A stretch of DNA of 64,000 nucleotides from Pseudomonas sp. MYb185. Its GTDB lineage: Bacteria > Pseudomonadota > Gammaproteobacteria > Pseudomonadales > Pseudomonadaceae. Below are positions 20,079 to 27,808 of the stretch, one piece after another. The notes under the pieces were generated by a model that ran no database searches, was not told the DNA's origin, and worked only from the letters and a program-made list of their open reading frames with translations. A program made the translations under genes and the position numbers. How positions within the stretch are numbered: the stretch's first letter is position 1; each line of letters starts with the position of its first letter. The DNA is taken from positions 372,001 to 436,000 of the forward strand of contig NZ_PCQD01000002.1 of the NCBI RefSeq assembly GCF_002979975.1. Direction: 5' to 3'.

Positions 20079-20600
20079 CTATCTCTCTGTAGTCGGTTGC
20101 CAATCAGCTGCGAGTAAACCAAAGCACACCACAGCATGGTACTGCTGGCCGTCAAAGTGCTGATCACGCAAGATCCCCTCCTGCTGAAAGCCCAGGCGGA
20201 GATGAAATTGGATGGAGCGTGCGTTAAAGGCCAGTGCCTGGCCGCAGATCTTATGCAGGCCGAGTTCGCCGAAAGCATATTGCAAGAGACTGTACCCCAG
20301 TTGGCGTCCCGTGCCTTTGGGCGCTTCGGGTGCCGCATAGAATCCCCAATCAGCAATGCCGCCGGGTGCGATCTCATGCAGATTGATGAAACCCTGCGCG
20401 ACGCCGTCACGTTCGAAGATCAGCAGATGCCGTGCGGCATCCTGTGAGGCCCGTTCGAACCAGCGAGTATGTTCGCTCAGGGCAATTTCATGCTGCGTAT
20501 ACATATAGCGCCGCACATCAGGATGGTTCCGCCAGGCGAGCACCTGTTCGAGATCATCTTGCCTCATGCGGCGGATCCGTTGAGCCTTGCTTTGTTCCAT
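20079..20600 (-). CDS. pseH: UDP-4-amino-4,6-dideoxy-N-acetyl-L-altrosamine N-acetyltransferase PseH
   Basis: This 173-aa GNAT-fold acetyltransferase adds the second acetyl group in pseudaminic acid synthesis. It begins RRMRQDDLEQVLAWRNHPDVRRYMYTQHEI and ends with an acetyl-CoA binding core (GLHKICGQALAFNARSIQFHLRLGFQQEGILRDQ), both typical of PseH. GGAG lies six bases before the ATG. It sits three bases from both pseG and pseI, so the products appear to be made together in pathway order. Confidence 0.9.
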   Translation of the reverse strand: MEQSKAQRIRRMRQDDLEQVLAWRNHPDVRRYMYTQHEIALSEHTRWFERASQDAARHLLIFERDGVAQGFINLHEIAPGGIADWGFYAAPEAPKGTGRQLGYSLLQYAFGELGLHKICGQALAFNARSIQFHLRLGFQQEGILRDQHFDGQQYHAVVCFGLLAADWQPTTER

Positions 20601-20603
20601 GTA

Positions 20604-21692
20604 CTACTCCAGATGCCCGATGACCCGAGTTGTCCCGGTGCCGTCGGTCACAGCAGCTGCCGCCTCACTCATCAGATGAAGTTGCCCGGTCGACTGCAGT
20701 AGCTCTCTCATCAATATCGGTAGCGCCAACGGTATGTCTTGTGATGCTGCCAACACCCTGACAGCCTGAGCATTCTGTAACCCTGCAGCGACCTGCTGTT
20801 GATTGTCTGCTAGAACTACCATGATCGTGGGTAACCCAAGACAGCATCGCTCCCACGACGTTGCTCCAGCGGCGCCGATGGCCAGATCACTATCGGCCAT
20901 CAGTTGCGCCATGTCACTGACTCCTGATCTGACCAGGGTTGTCACCGGCATACGGGCCGCCTGCCGTCGGATCGTCTCAAGCCAGGGCGCGGTCGAGCCC
21001 ATAACCACGGTAATCGCGCCCTCCGCTGGCAGCTCGGCGGTTGCCAGCGCCGTCAGTATCTGCCCAGTGGCATTATCCTTGTCCACCCCGCCCATGCTCA
21101 CCAGGATATGGTGCAGCGGCGCCGACTGTCGACGTTGCAGGCTGTAAGAGCGCAGGGCTGCAAACTCAGGGCGCAGCAGCGCGTACTGGGCGCCACACAG
21201 CACCCTGCAACCCGCTGGCACCCAAGGTTGATAATCCAGTGGGTCACGGCCCAGCGTCTGATCCAATAAAACATCACACTGGTGCGGGCGGTCAGCAAGA
21301 TCATCGATGACCAGCAGCTTGTGATAGTGCGGTTTAAGCTGTTGTTCCCAGCGGGCATCCAGTGCGTAATGGTCCACCACCAACCACTGCGGCTGGAGGT
21401 TCGACAGGATCGCCGCGCACAACACCGCATCCTGCGCCTGCGTTGCCCCAAGCCAGCGCGCGTGGATAGGCGTCCCGTCCATCTCAGCGTCGGATATACA
21501 GGCCAGCGGGTGCACCTCATGGCCTTGCTGGCGGACATACTCGATAAGGTTCCCAGTATGTTCCCGGCAGATAAAATGGCAGTCGCGTCCCTGGGCCTGC
21601 AGCGCATTGGCCAGGGTGAGGCAACGCATGAGGTGGCCCGTACCCATCTCCAGCGATGCATCGGCGCGGAAGACGACTGCTCGGTTATTCAT
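20604..21692 (-). CDS. pseG: UDP-2,4-diacetamido-2,4,6-trideoxy-L-altropyranose hydrolase PseG
   Basis: PseG removes UDP from the diacetamido sugar before PseI acts. The 362-aa protein has a MurG-like GT-B fold. It opens AVVFRADASLEMGTGHLMRCLTLANAL with the GxGHxxR catalytic segment. It also has WLVVDHYALDARWEQ, ILVSMGGVDKDNATGQIL and a C-terminal UDP site AIGAAGATSWERCCLGLPTIMV. The start MNNRAVV was chosen because its ATG overlaps the pseF stop (ATGA). The longer reading would lie inside pseF. Confidence 0.92.
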   Translation of the reverse strand: MNNRAVVFRADASLEMGTGHLMRCLTLANALQAQGRDCHFICREHTGNLIEYVRQQGHEVHPLACISDAEMDGTPIHARWLGATQAQDAVLCAAILSNLQPQWLVVDHYALDARWEQQLKPHYHKLLVIDDLADRPHQCDVLLDQTLGRDPLDYQPWVPAGCRVLCGAQYALLRPEFAALRSYSLQRRQSAPLHHILVSMGGVDKDNATGQILTALATAELPAEGAITVVMGSTAPWLETIRRQAARMPVTTLVRSGVSDMAQLMADSDLAIGAAGATSWERCCLGLPTIMVVLADNQQQVAAGLQNAQAVRVLAASQDIPLALPILMRELLQSTGQLHLMSEAAAAVTDGTGTTRVIGHLE

Positions 21693-22390
21693 TGCTCGGA
21701 CTGCGTCTGCTGGGCCTTGAACATCCATTCGGCCCGTTCCCAGTCTTCTGGGGTGTCGATGTCCTGGACACGGTGACGGGGCAGCAGTACGGGCGCAGCG
21801 CCCTCTCCAAAAATCACTTTGCCCTGCAACCAGGCCTCGGCCTGCCCCCAGTAGAACTGGCCCGCATCATGGTAAGCCTCTTCCAGGTCCTGCGAACGGG
21901 TATTGAAATGCGCGGAGTTGAACATCTCTACTCGCCCCTGTGCTGTCAGACGAATAGCGCGCTGAATAGGGAACGCGTAACTGGTGACCGAAAAGGCGTA
22001 GTCACTGCCTGTGTCATCCAATACCGATAAGCCCTGCCGGATATCCTCGGCGCGAACGAACGGGGCAGTGGCATACAGGCAACACACTTGCCGGACCGGT
22101 GTGCTGCTGTGTGCATTGACCCACTCGACGGCATGGCGGATCACCGGGAGGGTGCCGGTGTGATCGTCCGACAGCTCCGCAGGGCGCACAAAGGGCACTA
22201 CGGCACCATACTCCCGTGCGACCTCGGCAACCTCGGCATCGTCGGTGGAGACAATTACCTGATCGAAGCAGCCGCTCTCTACAGCGGCCTCAATCGACCA
22301 GGCAAGCATCGGTTTGCCGCAAAAGACCTTGATGTTCTTGCGGGGAATGCGTTTGCTTCCACCCCGCGCCGGGATGACCGCCAGCCTCAT
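21689..22390 (-). CDS. pseF: Pseudaminic acid cytidylyltransferase PseF
   Basis: PseF activates pseudaminic acid with CTP to form CMP-Pse, the donor for glycosyltransferases. The 233-aa protein starts with the nucleotide-binding signature AVIPARGGSKRIPRKNIK and carries VIVSTDDAEVAEVAREYGA and the substrate loop (FAFSVTSYAFPIQRAI-like, about residue 135). It overlaps pseC by four bases at its start and pseG by four at its end. The presence of this step shows that the sugar is meant for transfer to a polymer or protein, not merely synthesis. Confidence 0.93.
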   Translation of the reverse strand: MRLAVIPARGGSKRIPRKNIKVFCGKPMLAWSIEAAVESGCFDQVIVSTDDAEVAEVAREYGAVVPFVRPAELSDDHTGTLPVIRHAVEWVNAHSSTPVRQVCCLYATAPFVRAEDIRQGLSVLDDTGSDYAFSVTSYAFPIQRAIRLTAQGRVEMFNSAHFNTRSQDLEEAYHDAGQFYWGQAEAWLQGKVIFGEGAAPVLLPRHRVQDIDTPEDWERAEWMFKAQQTQSEQ

Positions 22391-23556
22391 GCGCCTGTTG
22401 CCTTTACTGCCTGGCTCACAGCGGCCACCACCTCATCCTGCTGTGCATCGGTCATGGTCTGGAACATGGGCAAGCTGATGGCTTCGGCGTAATATTGCTC
22501 CGCCTGCGGGAAGTCCCCGATCTGAAAGCCCATCTGCTGATAGTACGGCTGGGTGTGCACCGGGATGTAATGCAGGTTGACCCCAATGCCCTGCTCGCGC
22601 AGCGCTTCAAACACCTCGCGGTGGCTGTTCTGAATCTGGCCCAGCTTCAGACGAATCACATATAGGTGCAGGCCCGAGTAGCTGTCCGGATGCTGCCAAG
22701 GCGTCAGAACCGGCAGACCGCTTAATAGATCATCGTAACGCCTGAACAGTTGATGACGGCGCGCCACAAACTGGTCCAGACGCGCCATCTGGCTGACACC
22801 CAATGCCGCCTGCAGCTCGGTCATACGGTAATTGAAGCCCAGATCCACTTGCTGATAATACCAGGGGCCATCCGGCGCCTGCGTCATCAACGCGGGATCG
22901 CGGGTAATGCCGTGGCTGCGCAGCAATGCCATGCGCTGGGCCAGGTCGTCATCATTGGTCAGTGCCATGCCGCCTTCGGCGGTGGTGATGATTTTCACCG
23001 GGTGAAAGCTGAACACCGTGATATCGCTATAAGCCCCACTACCAATAAACTCGCCCTTGTACTTACCACCAATGGCATGCGAGGCATCTTCAATGATCCT
23101 GAAACCATAGCGCTGCCCCAGGGCGTGGATGGCAGCCATATCGCAGGGTTGGCCGCACAAGTGCACGGCCACCACCACCTTCGGTAGGCGCCCTTCCCGC
23201 TCAGCCACTTCCAGCTTGGCCTGTAGCGCAACTGGACACAGGTTGTAGGTCGTCGGATCAATATCGACAAAATCGACCTGGGCACCGCAGTACAACCCAC
23301 AGTTGGCCGAGGCGACAAAGGTAACTGGCGTGGTCCACAACCAGTCACCTTCTCCAAGGCCCAACGCGAGACAGGCAATGTGCAGAGCGGACGTTGCGCT
23401 GTTCACCGCCAGTGCATGGCGGGCACCCACATGAGTAGCCACCGCCTGCTCAAAGCGCGGCACCATGGGGCCCTGGGTAAGAAAGTCGGACCTGAGTACC
23501 GTTACCACGGCCTCGATATCCGCCTCAGTAATCTCCTGCCTGCCGTAGGGGATCAT
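22387..23556 (-). CDS. pseC: UDP-4-amino-4,6-dideoxy-N-acetyl-L-altrosamine transaminase PseC
   Basis: PseC is a PLP enzyme of the DegT/DnrJ/EryC1 family that aminates the 4-keto sugar made by PseB. The 389-aa protein has the expected N-terminus MIPYGRQEITEADIEAVVTVL, the substrate segment PVTFVASANCGLYCGAQVDFVDID, the PLP pocket IIEDASHAIGGKYKG and the Schiff-base lysine in FSFHPVKIITTAEGGM. It lies two bases after the pseB stop and overlaps pseF by ATGA. Start and length match the family. Confidence 0.93.
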   Translation of the reverse strand: MIPYGRQEITEADIEAVVTVLRSDFLTQGPMVPRFEQAVATHVGARHALAVNSATSALHIACLALGLGEGDWLWTTPVTFVASANCGLYCGAQVDFVDIDPTTYNLCPVALQAKLEVAEREGRLPKVVVAVHLCGQPCDMAAIHALGQRYGFRIIEDASHAIGGKYKGEFIGSGAYSDITVFSFHPVKIITTAEGGMALTNDDDLAQRMALLRSHGITRDPALMTQAPDGPWYYQQVDLGFNYRMTELQAALGVSQMARLDQFVARRHQLFRRYDDLLSGLPVLTPWQHPDSYSGLHLYVIRLKLGQIQNSHREVFEALREQGIGVNLHYIPVHTQPYYQQMGFQIGDFPQAEQYYAEAISLPMFQTMTDAQQDEVVAAVSQAVKATGA

Positions 23557-23558
23557 GT

Positions 23559-24557
23559 TCAGATACTCCCGATCTTTTCCCGGTTAGTCTCGATCCAGGT
23601 TTGCAACTGCTCGTCAGACATCCATTCGCTGTTATTGTCGCTCGAATAGACAAAACCTTCCGGCACCTTCGTGCCATCCTTGATGCGCTCGGGTGAGTTG
23701 CTCCAATCGTTGATTACCGGCAGGATCTTGAAGTGCTCGGGGTATTCGTACGTGTAATAGGCATCTTCGGCGCTGATCATCTGCTCATGCAATTTCTCAC
23801 CGGGGCGAATGCCCACCACTTCCTGTTTGGCTTCAGGCGCTACCACCCGGGCCAGGTCGGTGACCTTCATGGAAGGGATCTTCTTCACGTAGATCTCGCC
23901 ACCGACCATATCCTCAAAGGCATGCCAGACTAGATCCACTCCTTCTTCCAGCGAAATCATGAAGCGGGTCATCCGCTCATCGGTGATCGGCAGCACACCT
24001 TTGTCCATGATGGACATGAAAAATGGAATGACCGAGCCGCGCGAGCCCATGACATTCCCGTAACGTACCACCGAGAAGCGAGTACCGTGCTCTCCGGAGT
24101 AGGCGTTACCGGCAACGAATAGCTTGTCGGATGTCAACTTGGTGGCGCCATACAGGTTGATCGGGCTGCTGGCTTTGTCGGTAGACAGCGCGACCACTCC
24201 CTTCACGCCCTTGTCGATACAGGCATCAATCAGATTCATCGCGCCCAACACATTGGTCTTGATGCACTCAAAGGGGTTGTACTCGGCGGTCGGCACGATC
24301 TTGGTCGCCGCGGCATGGACCACATAATCCACACCATCCAGCGCACGGTACAGGCGCTCTTTATCACGCACATCACCAATGAAGAAACGAATACGCGGGT
24401 CATCTGCAAACTTCTTCGCCATGTCCCATTGTTTCATCTCGTCACGGGAAAAGATGATGATTTTCTTGGGGTTATACTTGGCCAGCGTCATAGGCACGAA
24501 GGTATTACCGAAGGAGCCAGTACCGCCGGTGACGAGGATGGTTTTATTGCTGAGCAT
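23559..24557 (-). CDS. pseB: UDP-N-acetylglucosamine 4,6-dehydratase (inverting) PseB
   Basis: PseB starts the pathway by dehydrating and inverting UDP-GlcNAc. The 332-aa protein is a short-chain dehydrogenase with the NADP motif LVTGGTGSFGNTFV at the N-terminus, the STDKASSPINLYGATK segment holding the catalytic Lys and YxxxK, and the family tail. MLSNKTILV is chosen as the start because AGGAG precedes it by seven bases. It comes 11 bases after the CDP-glycerol-transferase-like gene, which ties that gene to the Pse pathway. Confidence 0.93.
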   Translation of the reverse strand: MLSNKTILVTGGTGSFGNTFVPMTLAKYNPKKIIIFSRDEMKQWDMAKKFADDPRIRFFIGDVRDKERLYRALDGVDYVVHAAATKIVPTAEYNPFECIKTNVLGAMNLIDACIDKGVKGVVALSTDKASSPINLYGATKLTSDKLFVAGNAYSGEHGTRFSVVRYGNVMGSRGSVIPFFMSIMDKGVLPITDERMTRFMISLEEGVDLVWHAFEDMVGGEIYVKKIPSMKVTDLARVVAPEAKQEVVGIRPGEKLHEQMISAEDAYYTYEYPEHFKILPVINDWSNSPERIKDGTKVPEGFVYSSDNNSEWMSDEQLQTWIETNREKIGSI

Positions 24558-24568
24558 AGGAAAGCTCC

Positions 24569-25663
24569 TCACATCAAATAAGTTTGTATGGCTTCAGATA
24601 CACGCTGGTTAGCTAACCGGTCGCGCTTGCCAAATACCCATGAAAAATAGTTATCGCGCTGTTTCGCATAAGGCCGAGCACAACTGATGGCGTCGTCTAG
24701 TATTTCAGAGAACCCTATTGAGTCACGTATGAAATGACTAGGTCCGCAGTCATATAAAGTCAATAGCTTGGCCAGGTCATCGGGATGCATGGATTCTTTC
24801 ACCCCGAGATTGAATAAGAAATCTCGGGAAAAGCTATCTGTCTCAATAAACATCTGTGGAACATCGTAGAATAATGACTCCTCGCTGGGCGAGTTGGCAT
24901 CCGATACTACCAGGTCCGCTATCGACACCAGCTCTGCCAACGAGCAGGTTCCGAGATCCAGATAGGCATCCCGCCTTTGCATAATCAACCGTTGTACCCG
25001 CTGGAAGCTCTGACGGTCTTTCCTCCGAGAGGTGAGAGACTGGCTGGGATGCGGACGCAAGACCAGATTGAAATGCTCCGGTGCTGTCAAAACAAGCTGC
25101 TCCGCAGCCAAGTCCCATGAGCCAAGCCCTCTACGGCTAGGAGTATAGATAATCGTGCGCTTTTCCGGATTCAAGCAGAGCTTATTCAGGAGTGCGTTTT
25201 TCTGGATTAGCGATTGCTCAGGGTACTCACAGAACGGCAAAAACCCGGTATCCACGGCATTAACCTGGATATCATCTGAAAACCGCTCAATCATGGTTTT
25301 CATTCTGGGGCCAATGACGCACAGCAGGTCAAAATGCTGATTCTTTGCCAGCGCATCCTGAGACAACATCATATAAGTCCCATGAAACACCGTCGCTTTC
25401 TTTGCCTCGTAAGGTGCCAAGAAACTACGATAGGGAGATCCGGTGACAATGATATCCGCATTTTTGAGAAGCCGATTCCCCTTGCTCAGCCCTCTCAGAT
25501 ACTTTGAGTAGCGCGCAGTCTCCAGCTTGGGGTACAAGCGGTTCACCGCTTTCAAGGTCGAGCGGCGACTGGTAACAAAAGTACCCGTCAGTTCAGTGGC
25601 TACCTGAGCCAAATGAGGCACAGCCTGAAACATCTTTGAAAAGTAAACCACTTTACTACTCAT
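24569..25663 (-). CDS. CDP-glycerol glycerophosphotransferase-like (GT-B) protein, candidate Pse transferase
   Basis: This 364-aa protein has no signal peptide or clear membrane helix. It carries features of the TagF/TagB-like GT-B family: a FHGTYM segment near residue 94, the nucleotide-binding loop LRPHPSQS near residue 203, and SDANSPSEESLFYDVPQMF near residue 260. This family moves phospho-polyols or sugars from CDP/CMP donors. It is the first gene before pseB in the same transcript and is noticeably more AT-rich than its flanks, suggesting joint transfer. I infer that it uses CMP-Pse, but the sequence does not prove it. A true glycerol-phosphate transferase is the main alternative; no CDP-glycerol synthesis gene is nearby. 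Confidence 0.6.
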   Translation of the reverse strand: MSSKVVYFSKMFQAVPHLAQVATELTGTFVTSRRSTLKAVNRLYPKLETARYSKYLRGLSKGNRLLKNADIIVTGSPYRSFLAPYEAKKATVFHGTYMMLSQDALAKNQHFDLLCVIGPRMKTMIERFSDDIQVNAVDTGFLPFCEYPEQSLIQKNALLNKLCLNPEKRTIIYTPSRRGLGSWDLAAEQLVLTAPEHFNLVLRPHPSQSLTSRRKDRQSFQRVQRLIMQRRDAYLDLGTCSLAELVSIADLVVSDANSPSEESLFYDVPQMFIETDSFSRDFLFNLGVKESMHPDDLAKLLTLYDCGPSHFIRDSIGFSEILDDAISCARPYAKQRDNYFSWVFGKRDRLANQRVSEAIQTYLM

Positions 25664-25860
25664 AGTTCGCTGTCCTCATCTTACGGTGCACTGGCAACAT
25701 GTTACCCATAGCTCGCCTCGTTACCATTACGCTGAATCATCGATTCCCCCGTGCTCCATGCTCAGATATTGAAGATGCGGCTTATAAAAACATGTTCAGC
25801 GCATCGGTCGCTGAGCCCCGCCGATGAAGCCGAGCTTTATGCATATTGCCCCTACACAGT
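25664..25860. other. 197-bp gap between acyltransferase and Pse operon
   Basis: The gap is AT-rich and carries a CATCGG/CCGATG stem near 25799-25829 and, on the reverse strand, a TATAAG box near 25785. Together they could end the acyltransferase transcript and start the Pse transcript. No JUMPstart element was found. Confidence 0.35.
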
Positions 25861-27807
25861 TCATTTCCCTTGCTGGGCAAGTACCGGACCAGCCAGAGCC
25901 GTACTCAATAATGGCGCCATAAACTCGGAGCCAAATTTACTCAGATGGTTTGAGTCTCGATACAGTAACTGGCTCTGCTGCTGTACCTGGCAGAACTGAT
26001 CGTCACACATCAGTTCTGCCAGATTCACACGAGTAAACGAGTAGCGCTCCATCATGCCTTTGAAGAAAGTCTGCGCAGGCAGAACCTCGGCATCGTGTTG
26101 CTGGCGGGGTGTGCGAATATCCAGCTCACGCTCAAGCCATTCCAGGCGGGCCAACGTTTGCGGTACGTTATGCTCTATCAGCGGTACCTGCTCAATCAGC
26201 GTGGCCTGTCGTCCACTACTCTTGAGATATTCCAGAGTCCGCTCAAAACCAGCCGCAAAACTGGTATCCGAATCGATCAGCTCAACATCACCTCGCAGAT
26301 AATTTGACCACACACCGACCAGAATCACCTTGCGTATTTCTGGGTGCCGCTCGAGATAGCGCACCACGGCAGAATTGAATTCCGCACAGGAGACCTCTGA
26401 TGGTTTGAATTCACGGCTACTAAGTGCCGGCGGGCATACCGAGCGGGCTAGAAACCGTCCGGAGCTCTCCAGCCCTTTGGCCGCGAGGTCGAAGCCATGG
26501 GCCAGCGACAGAGCATGCGAGTCTCCCCACAGCAGGAAGCTGGCCTCCCCTTCGCTGCCCAGCGTACAGATGTTGCGCTCCTTATCGACATCATCAACGG
26601 CGAGACCAAAACAGGGCCGCCGAAATGGTATTTTTTCTTCCTCCACTGCTGCTATCTCTGCCACAGCATCAGGCAATCTGAATGCAGCCCCCTTGCTTAT
26701 CGCCCCAGGCAGGGCAACAAGGATCAGAAAGCCGGCAACCCAACCGGCCCGTTTGAAGAGCCGACCACGGGATGCCAGATCCGGCTTGCCGCGGAACGGC
26801 GATTCGATAAAGCGCCATGATAGCCAGCCGAGCAGGCAGGCCAAGGCAAGAAGCCCGACCTGCTCCCATGTTGTGAACGGTACTATCTTGTAATATGCGG
26901 CAAATGTGAACAGTGGCCAGTGCCATAGATACAGCGAATAGGAGATCAATCCGAAGAACACCAGCAGTTTCCAGCCCAACAGCCGCCCCACCAGGGTCGA
27001 GCCAGTCTGACCTGCATGAATCATCAATGCTGAACCAAGCACCGCCGGTAATGCCGAAACCCCGGGAAAGGCAGTGCTTTTATTGAGCAGGAAGACACTA
27101 CCTAGAATCAGTAGCAGCCCCATCAGAGCCGAAAGTTCACGTAGCCACTGCCAACGGTGAGCAGGCAACAAACCGGTAGCCAGCAGAGCACCAGATAACA
27201 GCTCCCAGGCACGCAGATGCACCAAGTAGAAGGCGCTCTCTGGAGTACTGGAAAGCGCACGCTGTGCCCCGAACAACGAGAGAATGGCCAGCCCCAGCAG
27301 AATCAGGTTAATGCGGCGCGGTACAAAGCGCACCAGAAGCAGCAACAGTGGCGGAAACAGTATGTAAAACTGCTCCTCCACCGACAACGACCAGGTATGT
27401 AGCAGTGGGATGTTGCTGACGGCATCATTGAAGTAGTCGGTTTTGTTCCAGAAGTGAATATTGGCCAGGAATAGCACCGCCAATCCCTGCGCCTCACTGA
27501 ACAGCTTGTAATCCTCTGGCAACAGCAGGAACCAAGCCACCACTGCCGTCACCAGCAGCATTACTGCCAGTGCTGGGAACAATCGGCGAATACGACGCTC
27601 ATAGAAGCCCGCATAGCTGAACTCACCAGCCTGCAACTCACGATAGACAATACTTGTGATCAGAAAGCCGGAGATAACAAAAAACACGTCGACGCCGACG
27701 AAGCCTCCGGAAAACGGTGCCACTCCTAAGTGATATAGAACCACCGGTAGCACCGCAACCGCCCGCAGACCATCTATATCACGACGATACGCTAGTCGCG
27801 GATTCAA
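25861..27807 (-). CDS. OafA-type O-acyltransferase with C-terminal SGNH domain
   Basis: This 648-aa integral membrane protein is expected to O-acetylate LPS or another surface glycan. Residues 1 to about 345 form the acyltransferase-3 domain with about ten helices. It begins YRRDIDGLRAVAVLPVVLYHLG with the conserved His26 and contains GFVGVDVFFVISGFLI. A periplasmic SGNH hydrolase domain follows, with GDSH near residue 430 and the late Asp/His pair in DSNHLSKFG near residue 620, both intact. It starts one base after the carbamoyltransferase stop, so they are co-transcribed. Base composition is more AT-rich than in the core genes, hinting at transfer. Confidence 0.85.
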   Translation of the reverse strand: MNPRLAYRRDIDGLRAVAVLPVVLYHLGVAPFSGGFVGVDVFFVISGFLITSIVYRELQAGEFSYAGFYERRIRRLFPALAVMLLVTAVVAWFLLLPEDYKLFSEAQGLAVLFLANIHFWNKTDYFNDAVSNIPLLHTWSLSVEEQFYILFPPLLLLLVRFVPRRINLILLGLAILSLFGAQRALSSTPESAFYLVHLRAWELLSGALLATGLLPAHRWQWLRELSALMGLLLILGSVFLLNKSTAFPGVSALPAVLGSALMIHAGQTGSTLVGRLLGWKLLVFFGLISYSLYLWHWPLFTFAAYYKIVPFTTWEQVGLLALACLLGWLSWRFIESPFRGKPDLASRGRLFKRAGWVAGFLILVALPGAISKGAAFRLPDAVAEIAAVEEEKIPFRRPCFGLAVDDVDKERNICTLGSEGEASFLLWGDSHALSLAHGFDLAAKGLESSGRFLARSVCPPALSSREFKPSEVSCAEFNSAVVRYLERHPEIRKVILVGVWSNYLRGDVELIDSDTSFAAGFERTLEYLKSSGRQATLIEQVPLIEHNVPQTLARLEWLERELDIRTPRQQHDAEVLPAQTFFKGMMERYSFTRVNLAELMCDDQFCQVQQQSQLLYRDSNHLSKFGSEFMAPLLSTALAGPVLAQQGK

Positions 27808-27808
27808 C

